Below, one piece after another: positions 36,419 to 45,903 of a DNA stretch of 64,000 nt. Location: the NCBI RefSeq assembly GCF_947502395.1, contig NZ_CANMZM010000002.1, positions 806,001 to 870,000 of the forward strand. The letters run 5' to 3'. The number at the start of each line of letters is the position of its first letter. Positions within the stretch are counted from its first letter, which is position 1. The translations under genes and the position numbers were made by a program. The stretch comes from an uncultured Erythrobacter sp. (GTDB lineage Bacteria > Pseudomonadota > Alphaproteobacteria > Sphingomonadales > Sphingomonadaceae). Below the pieces are notes generated by a model, which did not search any database, was not told where the DNA came from, and saw nothing but the letters and a program-made list of their open reading frames with translations.

Positions 36419-36991
36419 ATGGCTGAGTTTTTCGATGCATTGAGTGAGAAGCACACAGCCATGATTGAGGCGCAGGCCGTGTTCTTCGTCGCAACCGCTG
36501 CAAGCGATGGTCGGGTGAATTTGAGCCCCAAGGGCTACGATGCGTTTCGGGTGCTGTCGCCAACCCGGGTTGCTTACCTAGACCTTGGCGGCTCTGGCAA
36601 TGAAACGCACGCCCATGTGATGGCCGATCAGCCCGACAAAGGGCGCATCACCATCATGTTCTGTAATTTTCAGCGACCGGCTCTCATACTGCGCATTTAT
36701 GGCAAGGGCCGCCCTATCCTTCCCCAGGATGAAGAATGGGAGGCTCTGGCAGCCAACTTCGATCTTTTACCCGGTACGAGGCAAGTCTTCGTGATTGATG
36801 TCGAGAGTGTGCAGACATCTTGCGGATGGGGTGTCCCATTTATGAGCCTCGAAGGCGAACGCGAGACGCTCCAGAAAGCACATCGCCAGTCGGATCCAGC
36901 TGAGTGGGAAGCGAAGATGGCTGGCCGGATTTCAAGTATTGATGGCCTACCCGTGCGACCGACAGATCGATATATTGCGGGTGATTCCTGA
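36419..36991 (+). CDS. Pyridoxamine 5'-phosphate oxidase-family protein
   Basis: A 190-residue protein with the split-barrel flavin-binding fold of the PNPOx family. FFVATAASDGRVNLSPKGYD and RITIMFCNFQRPALILRIYGKG are the family segments. True PdxH is longer (about 200-220) and ends in a conserved RL-P motif, which I do not see. The role is therefore unknown, possibly F420- or FMN-dependent reduction. Likely in an operon with the hydrolase upstream. Confidence 0.8.
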   Translation: MAEFFDALSEKHTAMIEAQAVFFVATAASDGRVNLSPKGYDAFRVLSPTRVAYLDLGGSGNETHAHVMADQPDKGRITIMFCNFQRPALILRIYGKGRPILPQDEEWEALAANFDLLPGTRQVFVIDVESVQTSCGWGVPFMSLEGERETLQKAHRQSDPAEWEAKMAGRISSIDGLPVRPTDRYIAGDS

Positions 36992-37024
36992 ACGCAGCTA
37001 GATTATTGCCCAGAGCGGGTCATC

Positions 37025-37038
37025 TTGATGTAGATCAA
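37025..37038. promoter_or_regulatory. FNR/FixK-type palindrome
   Basis: TTGATGTAGATCAA matches the CRP/FNR-family consensus TTGAT-N4-ATCAA exactly in both half-sites. It lies 34 bp after the preceding stop and 175 bp before the glnK start. A regulator bound here at the usual -41.5 would start transcription near 37073. Confidence 0.6.
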
Positions 37039-37103
37039 CTCTTGATGCCCAATATGTGACCAAATGATTAAATTTTAGACATACGTTATTGTGCAAGTGC
37101 GAA

Positions 37104-37119
37104 GGAATCGTTGGATTCC
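37104..37119. promoter_or_regulatory. Short perfect inverted repeat upstream of the glnK promoter
   Basis: GGAATC-GTTG-GATTCC forms 6-bp arms around a 4-base gap, about 27 bp upstream of the sigma-54 element. It does not match the NtrC consensus well, so its reader is unknown. Confidence 0.35.
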
Positions 37120-37128
37120 GCTGCGTAA

Positions 37129-37551
<423 letters not shown>

Positions 37552-37569
37552 GTTTTGGAGACAAGACTG

Positions 37570-38892
37570 ATGAAAAAATCCCTTTCCAAATTGGCTGCGA
37601 TGGCAACCGGAGCAGTGCTTTTGGCACAGCCAGCCCTCGCAGCTCCAGCAGCCGTGCCAAACCCAGGCAACAACGCCTGGATGATGACGGCCACAATCCT
37701 TGTGCTCTTGATGATTATCCCTGGACTGACGCTGTTCTACGGTGGTCTTACCCGTTCAAAGAACATGCTTTCGACGATGACTCAGATCGGTGCGACCGCC
37801 TCGCTTGCGATGATCATTTGGGTGATGTGGGGCTATTCGCTCGCTTTCGGCGACACCACCTATGAAGGCACTTTGGGCCTTTTCATCAGTGGTGGAAGCT
37901 ACTTCCTGGCTGGCACAGATATGAGCAGCACGGCAGCGACCTTCACTGATGAAGTGATTAGCAAATACGTCTTCATCAGCTTCCAAATGACCTTCGCTGC
38001 CATCACGGCCGCCCTCATTCTTGGCGCGACCGCAGAGCGTATGAAGTTCAGCGCGGTAATGATGTTCGTGCCGATCTGGCTCACCATTGTTTACTTCCCG
38101 ATTGCACACATGGTTTGGGCAGGCGGCGGTCTTCTGTTTGAAGCAGGTGCGCTCGATTTTGCTGGTGGGACTGTGGTTCACATCAACGCCGGTATCTCAG
38201 GCCTCGTCCTGGCCTACCTTCTGGGCAAGCGCCGTGGATACCCGCAAGAGCCAATGCCTCCTCACAGCCTAACGCTGACCATGGTCGGTACTGGCCTTCT
38301 TTGGGTGGGTTGGTTCGGCTTTAACGCGGGCTCTGCTCTTGAAGCTGATGGTTCTGCTGGTCTTGCCATGATCAACACCTTTGTTGCTACCGCCGCTGGC
38401 GCGCTTACATGGATGGTGATCGAGCGCCTGGCCGGCCATAAAGGTTCAGCGCTTGGCTTTTGTTCAGGCGTGATTGCTGGCCTTGTCGCTGTGACACCAG
38501 CTGCCGGTAACTCGGGTCCATTTGGCGCTATCTTGCTCGGTATTGTCTCGTCGGCAGTCTGCTACTTCGCTGTTGCCAAGCTCAAAACCAAGTTCGGTTA
38601 TGACGACAGCCTTGATGCATTCGGCATTCACGGCGTTGGCGGTATTGTCGGCGCGATTGGCACAGGCATCGTCTACCAGCCGTTCATTGGTGGCCCTGGC
38701 GATGGTTCAACAGCGCTGCTCACCCAGCTCTGGATCCAAACCGAAGGCGTTCTGGTGACGCTGGCTTGGGCGGGCATCGGCACACTGATCGCTGGCTACA
38801 TTGTTAAGCTCACAATCGGACTTCGTGTTGACGAAGAAACCGAAGTGGATGGTCTCGACATCGCTGAACATGGCGAGCGGGCATACAATTGA
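37570..38892 (+). CDS. amtB: Ammonium transporter AmtB
   Basis: A 440-residue inner-membrane ammonium channel. A cleavable signal peptide (to about AQPALAAP) is followed by eleven hydrophobic helices. The twin pore histidines are in VVHINAG and FGIHGVGG. FYGGLTRSKNMLS is a family signature of the first helices. The cytoplasmic tail is GLDIAEHGERAYN, the segment bound by GlnK. The ATG at 37570 gives the signal peptide; an earlier TTG is not needed. A strong terminator follows. Confidence 0.96.
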   Translation: MKKSLSKLAAMATGAVLLAQPALAAPAAVPNPGNNAWMMTATILVLLMIIPGLTLFYGGLTRSKNMLSTMTQIGATASLAMIIWVMWGYSLAFGDTTYEGTLGLFISGGSYFLAGTDMSSTAATFTDEVISKYVFISFQMTFAAITAALILGATAERMKFSAVMMFVPIWLTIVYFPIAHMVWAGGGLLFEAGALDFAGGTVVHINAGISGLVLAYLLGKRRGYPQEPMPPHSLTLTMVGTGLLWVGWFGFNAGSALEADGSAGLAMINTFVATAAGALTWMVIERLAGHKGSALGFCSGVIAGLVAVTPAAGNSGPFGAILLGIVSSAVCYFAVAKLKTKFGYDDSLDAFGIHGVGGIVGAIGTGIVYQPFIGGPGDGSTALLTQLWIQTEGVLVTLAWAGIGTLIAGYIVKLTIGLRVDEETEVDGLDIAEHGERAYN

Positions 38893-38980
38893 TCACCCAG
38901 TTTGGCGGGGGAAGAGTCTCTAATTCTCCCTCTCTTTCCCCGCCAACCGACGTTCCTCCTGCGAACGAACAGACTAGTGA

Positions 38981-39016
38981 AGGCCGGAGTGCAAATCGCA
39001 CTCCGGCCTCTTTTTT
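38981..39016 (+). terminator. Intrinsic terminator of glnK-amtB
   Basis: A 12-bp stem (AGGCCGGAGTGC/GCACTCCGGCCT) with loop AAATC is followed by C and six T residues. It lies about 90 bp after the amtB stop and also separates amtB from the convergent GMC oxidoreductase gene. Confidence 0.95.
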
Positions 39017-39036
39017 GTTCCTTTTCGTGGTCGGTT

Positions 39037-40626
39037 TCAGGCGGTTTCAGCTGCCTTGATAAAGTCCGCGCAACGTTCGCCGATCATAATGCTAGGGGCG
39101 TTGGTGTTGCCGCTCACGAGCTTGGGCATGACGCTCGCATCGGCAATCCACAAACCGTCGAGTCCGCGCATCTTGAGCGTTGGATCAACTACAGCATCAC
39201 TATCGGCGCCCATGCGGCAAGTGCCGACAGGATGGTATACCGAATCCGACCGTTCGCGAATGAGATGGTCGAGTGCGTCGTCATCATCCAAATCCACCGG
39301 GTGGCGGTCGGTTGGCCCATAGGCTTGCATGGCAGGGGCATCGACAATGCGGTGAGACAAACGAACTCCCTTGCGCATAATGGCTATATCACGGTCATCA
39401 TCGAGGAAGTTGGGATCAATGACGGGCGCAGCAGCAGCGTCGTTCGAACCGAGCCGCACTGTGCCATGACTTTCAGGACGCAGAACACAGGCGTGCAGCG
39501 AGAAGCCATGCGCTTTCACGCGCTCACGGCCATGGTCTTCGAGGACTGCAGGCACAAAGTGCCATTGCACATCAGGCGCGGGCGCTCCGTCTGAGACAGT
39601 CCAGAAGCCACCGCCTTCGGCATAGGGCGTGGTCATTCGCCCTGTGCGTTTGCGACGGTGCTCAACTACAGCGGCCGCCATCTGGAGAGTGCCCTTGAGG
39701 GTGCCCCCAATGGGCACATCGCTCTCGGTTTCCCAGCCAGAGACGTAATCAATGTGGTCCTGAAGGTTGGAGCCGACCGCAGACTTGTTTAGCACGACTT
39801 CGATTCCGTGTTCTTTCAGGTGATCGGCCGGCCCTATCCCTGACAGCATGAGGATCTGCGGTGAGTTAAAGGCTCCGGCTGAAAGGACCACGCCCCGTCG
39901 CGCGTGGAGCGTTTCTGATTCTTTGCCTCGCCGGATTTGAACGCCTGTCACCCGGCCATCTTCGACGACGAGTTTCTCGACCAGAGTGTTGGTCCGAATG
40001 TCGATGTTGCCCTGTTCGCGGATTGGCTCAACGTAGGCCCGTGAGGCAGACCAGCGCTCGCCATCACGCTGTGTCACTTGATAGAGACCGAACCCGTCCT
40101 GTGTTTCGCCGTTGAAGTCTTCGTTTCGCCGCAGCTGAAGCTCGCTTGTCGCTTCAACAAAGGCGTGGCTCGTGGGGTTGGTTCCACGTTGGTTGGACAC
40201 GAAAAGCGGGCCACCGCCACCGTGATATGTGTCGGCGCCTCTCTCGTTGCTCTCGGCCTTTCGGAAGTATGGGAGCACATCATCGTAGGACCAACCGGTG
40301 CATCCCATTGCGTCCCAATTGTCATAGTCCCAACGATTACCGCGAATATAAACCATCGCATTGATCGCAGAAGAGCCACCCAGGCCGCGCCCGCGCGGTT
40401 GGTACCCGATCCGGCCGTTCAGGCCTTTTTGCGGGACGGTTTCGAACTTGTAGTTTGACGAATTGCGGATGAAGGGCATGAAGCCCGGAGTCTTGATCAG
40501 CACATTATCGTTGCGGCCACCTGCCTCAAGCAAGCAGATGCGCCGTGTGCCATCAACGCCTAATCTCCCGGCAACCGCACTGCCCCCGCTGCCACCACCA
40601 ATGACGATGTAGTCAAAACTCTCCAT
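39037..40626 (-). CDS. GMC-family FAD-dependent oxidoreductase
   Basis: A 529-residue glucose-methanol-choline oxidoreductase. The FAD motif is GGGSGG (10-15). GRGLGGSSAINAMVYIRGN is the GMC signature 1, and GAFNSPQILMLSGIG matches signature 2. The catalytic His465 (VYHPVGTCRMG) and Asn in SGNTNAPSIM are intact. The family oxidises alcohols; annotation as choline dehydrogenase would be a guess. The ATG at 40626 has a GAAGGAGAG site; a longer frame to 40674 is rejected. It follows a fatty acid hydroxylase-type gene by 10 bp. Confidence 0.88.
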   Translation of the reverse strand: MESFDYIVIGGGSGGSAVAGRLGVDGTRRICLLEAGGRNDNVLIKTPGFMPFIRNSSNYKFETVPQKGLNGRIGYQPRGRGLGGSSAINAMVYIRGNRWDYDNWDAMGCTGWSYDDVLPYFRKAESNERGADTYHGGGGPLFVSNQRGTNPTSHAFVEATSELQLRRNEDFNGETQDGFGLYQVTQRDGERWSASRAYVEPIREQGNIDIRTNTLVEKLVVEDGRVTGVQIRRGKESETLHARRGVVLSAGAFNSPQILMLSGIGPADHLKEHGIEVVLNKSAVGSNLQDHIDYVSGWETESDVPIGGTLKGTLQMAAAVVEHRRKRTGRMTTPYAEGGGFWTVSDGAPAPDVQWHFVPAVLEDHGRERVKAHGFSLHACVLRPESHGTVRLGSNDAAAAPVIDPNFLDDDRDIAIMRKGVRLSHRIVDAPAMQAYGPTDRHPVDLDDDDALDHLIRERSDSVYHPVGTCRMGADSDAVVDPTLKMRGLDGLWIADASVMPKLVSGNTNAPSIMIGERCADFIKAAETA

Positions 40627-40636
40627 GATCTCTCCT

Positions 40637-41623
40637 TCAAGAAGGAGAGTTAGCAGCTTCGCCGTGTCCTGCAATCAGGTTTCGATCTGCCACTGGCACC
40701 GCGTCCTTTTCAGCACCGCTCGCTTGCCGCTCAAGCCAGCGTTTGCGAATTGTGTCAGAGGTCTCTCGACTGGCGTCATGCGTCCAGCCCGGCTCTCGAA
40801 GCAGATAGGAAAGTTTGTGCTTCCAAGGGCTTCGCCAAATGTCGCTCAACATACTGATCCACTCATGGAAAACGGCATAGAGAAGATTAAAGCTGCCTAA
40901 CTGTCTGACGATTCCATAGCGGATGGGATCGGCACCTTCTTCGGGAGTACTCTCAGCCTGAAAGGTGCCGAACATCTTATCCCAGATGATGAGAACACCG
41001 GCGTAATTGCGGTCAAGATAGCGGGGATTGGTGGCATGGTGGACGCGGTGGTGGCTTGGCGTGTTCATCACGGACTCAAACCAGCGCGGCATGCGATCAA
41101 TCGCCTCGGTATGAATCCAGAATTGGTAGATCAGATTAAACCCACCGCAGATCGCTATCATCACAGGGTGAAAGCCAAGGAGCACGAGTGGCAAAGCGAA
41201 GAGAAGTCCGAACGTGAAAGATCCGGTCCACGTTTGCCGCAATGCTGTCGACAGATTGTAGTGTTGAGAAGAGTGATGGTTCACATGCGCTGCCCACATC
41301 CATCGGATGCGGTGTCCAGCACGGTGAACCCAGTAATATTTGAGATCGTCGAGGGCGAAGCAAAGCGGCCATGCCCACCAAAGGTTCCACCATTCGGGGC
41401 CCATGTCGAATAGCCGGTAATCATAGGCTTCGATAAAGATGAAAGCGGCAAACCCACCGAAGAGTGCTCCCGCTATTGTAGATCCAAGCCCGAAAGAGAG
41501 GCTAATAAGGGTGTCCATCGGCTCATAAGCTTCCGGGTTGCGCAACCGTGCCCAAACCATCTCCGCAAGGACGGCAACCACGAAGAACGGGACGGCGTAT
41601 TGAGTAGGTGAGAAATCAGGCAT
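40637..41623 (-). CDS. Sterol desaturase/fatty acid hydroxylase-family membrane protein
   Basis: A 328-residue di-iron membrane enzyme. The three histidine clusters are present: H-x3-H at 100-104, H-x2-HH at 113-117 and HH-x2-HH at 191-196. Four to five hydrophobic segments surround them. It hydroxylates or desaturates a lipid; the substrate is unknown. The stop lies 10 bp before the GMC oxidoreductase start, so the pair could make and oxidise an alcohol in sequence. Another membrane gene lies 11 bp upstream. Confidence 0.85.
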   Translation of the reverse strand: MPDFSPTQYAVPFFVVAVLAEMVWARLRNPEAYEPMDTLISLSFGLGSTIAGALFGGFAAFIFIEAYDYRLFDMGPEWWNLWWAWPLCFALDDLKYYWVHRAGHRIRWMWAAHVNHHSSQHYNLSTALRQTWTGSFTFGLLFALPLVLLGFHPVMIAICGGFNLIYQFWIHTEAIDRMPRWFESVMNTPSHHRVHHATNPRYLDRNYAGVLIIWDKMFGTFQAESTPEEGADPIRYGIVRQLGSFNLLYAVFHEWISMLSDIWRSPWKHKLSYLLREPGWTHDASRETSDTIRKRWLERQASGAEKDAVPVADRNLIAGHGEAANSPS

Positions 41624-41634
41624 GTCTGGCTGCG

Positions 41635-42033
41635 CTATAGCCGGTTGATCGCATCAACCCAAATGCCAGGCTGTTCAATTGAGAGCCTGACTTTGCCAAA
41701 ACGCTTGTCTCCGCAATCGACGACAATGGAGTCTACTTCCTCATGCACGTGGGCCCGCGAAGTTAGAACGCGGCCCGCAAATTGATTGCCATGGCGCTTG
41801 ATCAGCATGATCTTACCATCGGTGTCAGAAGTAAGGGCTGCGTTGCCTTCCCTGGCGACAGCAACGCGCTCCGCAATAAAACCATCCTCGACCTCGCCAG
41901 CCGCGAATCTTACAGATTCTTCACTTTCAAACTTAGGGCGTCCGCCCAACTTGAGTGTCCGCGCGAGCGTGTAAAGTGCGAAGATGGCGATCAACGATCC
42001 ACCAAACTGAAGCAGAAGCGGTGGAATGCTCAC
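41635..42033 (-). CDS. Small membrane-anchored protein of unknown function
   Basis: A 132-residue protein with one N-terminal helix (residues ~5-27, LLLQFGGSLIAIFALYTLA) and a soluble part rich in charged residues (ESEESVRFAAGEVEDG, GKIMLIKRHGNQFAG). I do not recognise a family. It lies between the DUF442 phosphatase gene (33 bp upstream) and the hydroxylase gene, probably in one transcript. Confidence 0.6.
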   Translation of the reverse strand: MSIPPLLLQFGGSLIAIFALYTLARTLKLGGRPKFESEESVRFAAGEVEDGFIAERVAVAREGNAALTSDTDGKIMLIKRHGNQFAGRVLTSRAHVHEEVDSIVVDCGDKRFGKVRLSIEQPGIWVDAINRL

Positions 42034-42066
42034 TGTGCTGAATCTCTGATTTCCTGCCGAGCCGAA

Positions 42067-42498
42067 TCAGCGAGCGGCCAGCATGTCCATCATGGGACGG
42101 ATCGGGCTCAGATCGTAACCTGCCGCCATGGCATCACGCGTAATTGCATCGGGATCGGCACCCATCTTTGCACTCGCGAGTGCCCAAAGAAATGTCGAAC
42201 GCGTGCCAGACCGACAGTAAGCAAGGACACTGCCCTGTGCGCTCTGTAGTGCCTCGATCATGGCATCGATCTGCGCTTCGCTAAAGCCAGAATGTCCAAT
42301 GGGAATAGACACATAGCTCATGCCCGCTACCAATGCCTCAGCTTCAATTGATGCGCTTTGAGGCGCACTCGGGTCTTCGCCATCGGGGCGATTATTGATG
42401 ATCGTAGTGACCCCTTCGGTCTTTGCCACCGCGATAGCATCAAGTGTGATTTGTTCGCTGGCAAAGACGCTATCCGAAAGTGGCTTAAAGTCTGGCAA
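42067..42498 (-). CDS. DUF442/TIGR01244-family phosphatase
   Basis: A 143-residue protein with a tyrosine-phosphatase-like fold. The catalytic loop VLAYCRSGTRS has Cys95, and NNRPDGEDPSAPQS is the other family signature. The same domain is found fused to beta-lactamase-like sulfur dioxygenases, where it is annotated as a sulfur transferase. It could act on sulfide or on phosphate esters. First gene of a minus-strand run with the membrane protein, hydroxylase and GMC genes. Confidence 0.8.
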   Translation of the reverse strand: MPDFKPLSDSVFASEQITLDAIAVAKTEGVTTIINNRPDGEDPSAPQSASIEAEALVAGMSYVSIPIGHSGFSEAQIDAMIEALQSAQGSVLAYCRSGTRSTFLWALASAKMGADPDAITRDAMAAGYDLSPIRPMMDMLAAR

Positions 42499-42799
42499 AG
42501 TAACTTAGTTCCCTTTTTGCGCGGCTTTATTGAGTCGTCGGCCTTTCGCCTTATGGGTGCCGAACAACAACATAGCGGCGTTCTAGAAAATTGCGTTGAT
42601 GGTCGAATTTGTCACATTTTTACGACATTGCTGCTAAACAGCTTAAATCGTTCGCATAGCAGGCTTATGTGCGCTATGTAGCAGTTTGAAAAGGGTGGGG
42701 TCAGATTCTTTCATGGCTCGCTCAGCGCTTGATGCGGCCCGTTGCCGCCGTATTCAGCGTTCGTGAATTTGGGCAGCGTGATAAGGTAATTGCTCAGTT
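42499..42799. other. 301-bp region upstream of the cold-shock gene
   Basis: Divergent gap between the DUF442 gene and the cold-shock gene. It contains a small inverted repeat CATAGC (42655-42660) and GCTATG (42673-42678) that could fold in a long 5' untranslated region, as is typical of csp genes. No coding region or RNA gene is supported. Confidence 0.4.
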
Positions 42800-43573
42800 A
42801 TGGGTTACGACAGAGGACGTCGACGCGGTCGGGACAAGCGTGACGGTTTCGGCGAGGACGGATTCGATCCATTTGGTGGCGGTGACGGATTCCCGCCCCC
42901 TCGCGACTTCGGAAATGATCGCGGTGGTGACCGCTTTGGTGGCGGTGGTGATCGTGGTGGCGGCTTCGGCGGCGGACCACGCGGCGGAGGCGCCCCTCGT
43001 GGCGGCGGCTTTGGCGGCGGCCCGCGCGGCGGAGGCGGCCCCCGTGGTGGTGGAGCTGGTGGTGGTGGCGTTGACCGCATGCCTGCTCAAGTAGTCGGAA
43101 CCGGCAAAGGCACGGTCAAGTTCTTCAACGGCCAGAAAGGCTTTGGCTTTATCCAGCAGGAAACTGGTGGTGAGGACGTGTTCGTCCATATCAGCGCTGT
43201 AGAGCGTGCCGGATTGGAAGGGCTCGCCGAAGGACAAGAGCTCGAATTCAACCTGGTTGATCGTGGCGGAAAAGTCTCTGCGCAAGATTTGCAGGTTGTC
43301 GGTGATGTCATCGAAGTTCAGCAAGCAGGCGGCCCACCCAAGCGCGAGCTGACCGGCGAAAAAGCGACTGGCACAGTCAAGTTTTTCAATTCAATGAAGG
43401 GCTTTGGCTTTCTTGTTCGCGATGATGGTCAGCCGGATGCCTTCGTTCACATCAGTGCGGTAGAGCGCTCCGGGCTTTCGGAGATCAATGAGGGCGAACG
43501 TTTTGAATTCGACCTCGAAGTTGATCGACGAGGAAAGCATTCTGCGGTCAATCTGGTGCCAGTGCAGGGATAG
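42800..43573 (+). CDS. Tandem cold-shock protein with RGG-rich N-terminus
   Basis: A 257-residue RNA-binding protein. Residues 1-95 are Gly/Arg/Pro/Asp-rich with many GGG and PRGGG units. Two cold-shock domains follow: the first (about 103-165) with [19 protein letters not shown] and VFVHIS, the second (about 188-255) with [18 protein letters not shown] and AFVHIS. Both keep the RNP1 and RNP2 aromatic residues. Such proteins melt RNA structure and act in cold or stationary phase. Tandem CSDs are common in alphaproteobacteria; the RGG arm is the unusual part. A terminator follows. Confidence 0.9.
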   Translation: MGYDRGRRRGRDKRDGFGEDGFDPFGGGDGFPPPRDFGNDRGGDRFGGGGDRGGGFGGGPRGGGAPRGGGFGGGPRGGGGPRGGGAGGGGVDRMPAQVVGTGKGTVKFFNGQKGFGFIQQETGGEDVFVHISAVERAGLEGLAEGQELEFNLVDRGGKVSAQDLQVVGDVIEVQQAGGPPKRELTGEKATGTVKFFNSMKGFGFLVRDDGQPDAFVHISAVERSGLSEINEGERFEFDLEVDRRGKHSAVNLVPVQG

Positions 43574-43630
43574 TATCCCAAAGCACCACGGCCGTTTGAC
43601 CAATCGATTGGGCGGCCTTATCTGACTTTG

Positions 43631-43659
43631 AAAGGCGGCTCATTTATGGGCCGCCTTTT
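43631..43659 (+). terminator. Intrinsic terminator of the cold-shock gene
   Basis: AAAGGCGGC (43631-43639) pairs with GCCGCCTTT, loop about ten bases, ending in TTTT. It separates the cold-shock gene from argD. Confidence 0.88.
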
Positions 43660-43697
43660 GCTTTCAGGTCCGTCACAAAAATCCAGGAAAAGAGATA

Positions 43698-44897
43698 ATG
43701 ACAATTTCACCGCTCATGCCTGTTTACCCGCGCTGCGGAGTTCGGCCGGTTAAAGGGGAGCACTGCCATCTGATCGATGAGGACGGCACACGCTATTTGG
43801 ATTTCGCGAGCGGTATTGCAGTGAACCTTCTAGGTCATTCGCACGAGGGGCTGATCAAGGCGATCCAGAACCAAGCTTCACAGCTCATGCATGTCTCCAA
43901 CCTCTACGGCAGCCCGCAAGGTGAGAAGCTGGCACAACAGCTAGTCGATGCGACCTTCGCTGATACGGTTTTCTTCACCAATTCTGGTGCTGAGGCAGTT
44001 GAAGGCGCGATCAAGGCAGCGCGTGCGTACCATCAGAACGCCGGCGAAGACGGTGATGCCGAGCGTTTCGAACTGATCACATTCTCAAACGCGTTCCATG
44101 GCCGGACCATGGCTACGATCAGCGCGTCTAATCAAACCAAGATGCACCATGGGTTCTCGCCTCTACTTGAGGGCTTCAAATACGCAGAATTTGATGATCT
44201 GGAATCGGCGAAGGCTCTGATGGGGCCTAAGACTGCTGGATTCCTCGTGGAGCCGATCCAAGGCGAAGGTGGTATCCGCCCCGCATCCGACGCTTTCATG
44301 AAGGGCCTCCGGGCGTTGGCCGATGAGCATGATCTCATGCTGATTCTCGACGAAGTACAATGTGGCGTTGCGCGCACGGGAAAAATCTACGCTTACGAAC
44401 ACTATGGCATCGAGCCAGACATTGTCGCCACGGCAAAGGGGCTTGGAGGAGGTTTTCCGCTCGGAGCTGTACTCGCAACAGAGAAAGCGGCTCGCGGTAT
44501 GACCTTTGGCACTCATGGCTCGACTTATGGCGGAAATCCGCTTGCAATGGCTGCGGGAAGTGCAGTGATGGATGCTGTCGCCAATCCTGAGTTCCTTGCA
44601 AGTGTTGCTGACAAAGGTGAACGCATTCGGACGCGGTTGGAGCAGTTTATCGGGAATTATCCGGAACTGTTCGAGCTTGTGCGCGGAAAGGGTTTGATGC
44701 TGGGCATCAAGATGAAAGTCGAAAGCCGTCCCTTCTTTGTCCATCTGCGCGACAATCACCAGCTGTTGACAGTGGCCGCTGGTGACCAGACGTTGCGAGT
44801 TATTCCGCCGCTCGTGATCGGCGATGAAGAAATTGATGAGTTCTTCGAGAAGCTCTCTGCAGGCGCAGCTAGTTTCAAAGTGCCAGAGCCAGCGTAA
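43698..44897 (+). CDS. argD: Acetylornithine aminotransferase (aspartate aminotransferase-fold)
   Basis: A 399-residue class III PLP aminotransferase. [18 protein letters not shown] binds the cofactor phosphate, and the Schiff-base lysine is Lys247 ([14 protein letters not shown]). [14 protein letters not shown] carries the Asp that contacts the pyridine nitrogen. It makes N-acetylornithine for arginine, and may also serve as succinyldiaminopimelate aminotransferase. The stop overlaps argF by one base (TAATG), which supports the arginine assignment. Confidence 0.93.
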   Translation: MTISPLMPVYPRCGVRPVKGEHCHLIDEDGTRYLDFASGIAVNLLGHSHEGLIKAIQNQASQLMHVSNLYGSPQGEKLAQQLVDATFADTVFFTNSGAEAVEGAIKAARAYHQNAGEDGDAERFELITFSNAFHGRTMATISASNQTKMHHGFSPLLEGFKYAEFDDLESAKALMGPKTAGFLVEPIQGEGGIRPASDAFMKGLRALADEHDLMLILDEVQCGVARTGKIYAYEHYGIEPDIVATAKGLGGGFPLGAVLATEKAARGMTFGTHGSTYGGNPLAMAAGSAVMDAVANPEFLASVADKGERIRTRLEQFIGNYPELFELVRGKGLMLGIKMKVESRPFFVHLRDNHQLLTVAAGDQTLRVIPPLVIGDEEIDEFFEKLSAGAASFKVPEPA

Positions 44898-45835
44898 TGT
44901 CAGGAAGTCCGCTTCATTTCCTCGATTTGGGGGACGCTGGCGCCAACGCCATGGCCGCAATGATTTCCGATGCGATTGATCGTAAGGCTGCTCGCGCTGG
45001 GTCACCAAAGGGAGAAGCGGACAATGATGCCCCGCTTGCCGGCCGGGTCTTGGCGCTGGTTTTCGAGAAGAATTCGACCCGCACTCGGGTTAGTTTCGAC
45101 ATAGCGATGCGGCAATTAGGGGGAACAGTGCTGATCCTTGAGGCCGGATCAAGTCAACTGGGCCGTGGTGAATCGATTGCCGATACTGCGCGTGTGCTCA
45201 GCCGCATGGTGGATGCAATTATGTTGCGCACTGATGATCATGCTAAGATTGAGGAGATGGCACGCCACGCCACGGTGCCAGTTATAAACGGTCTGACAGA
45301 TCGCTCGCATCCCTGCCAAATCGTCGCAGATCTGCTGACGGTGATCGAGCATGGCAAAGCGCTACCAGGCCTAGAGCTTGCGTGGTTTGGCGATGGCAAC
45401 AATGTGTTGCACTCAGTTTTGGAGGCTGCTGGCCTCATGAAATTCAACGTCCGAGTTGCAACGCCCCCAGGCTTTGAGCCTGACCCAGAGTTTGTTGAGT
45501 TGGCGCGGGCAGGCGGAGCGCGGGTGACGCTGACCAATTCTGCCAAAGAGGGGGCGTCAGATGCCGATGTGCTTGTGACCGACACTTGGATTTCCATGGG
45601 TCAGGATGACGCTGATGAAAAACGTCGCGCCATGGAACCGTTTCAAGTGAACGAATCTCTCATGGGCATGGCCAAATCGAATGCCTTGTTCCTGCACTGC
45701 TTGCCAGCCCATGTCGGCGAAGAGGTCAGTGAAGGGGTATTCGAAAGCGCCCAATCGGTTGTATTCGACGAAGCGGAGAACCGCATACATGCGCAGAAAT
45801 CGGTTCTTCTATGGTGCTTTGGGAAACTTGGATAA
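44897..45835 (+). CDS. argF: Ornithine carbamoyltransferase
   Basis: A 312-residue enzyme making citrulline from ornithine and carbamoyl phosphate. The carbamoyl phosphate motif STRTR is at 60-64, [11 protein letters not shown] in the middle, and HCLP (267-270) carries the ornithine-side cysteine. Translationally coupled to argD. Start [15 protein letters not shown] follows the argD stop directly. Length is typical. Confidence 0.96.
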   Translation: MSGSPLHFLDLGDAGANAMAAMISDAIDRKAARAGSPKGEADNDAPLAGRVLALVFEKNSTRTRVSFDIAMRQLGGTVLILEAGSSQLGRGESIADTARVLSRMVDAIMLRTDDHAKIEEMARHATVPVINGLTDRSHPCQIVADLLTVIEHGKALPGLELAWFGDGNNVLHSVLEAAGLMKFNVRVATPPGFEPDPEFVELARAGGARVTLTNSAKEGASDADVLVTDTWISMGQDDADEKRRAMEPFQVNESLMGMAKSNALFLHCLPAHVGEEVSEGVFESAQSVVFDEAENRIHAQKSVLLWCFGKLG

Positions 45836-45903
45836 TGCCCAACAGACTTTCGCCCTCGAAACAGGCCTTAACGTGAAAGCGAAGAGTCACCATATGGCCT
45901 CTC

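Noticed and set aside
37042..37060. NtrC binding site upstream of glnK
   Set aside because: No match to the TGCAC-type palindrome was close enough to claim.
42805..43080. Proline-rich minus-strand frame
   Set aside because: It is the shadow of the Gly-rich arm of the cold-shock protein.
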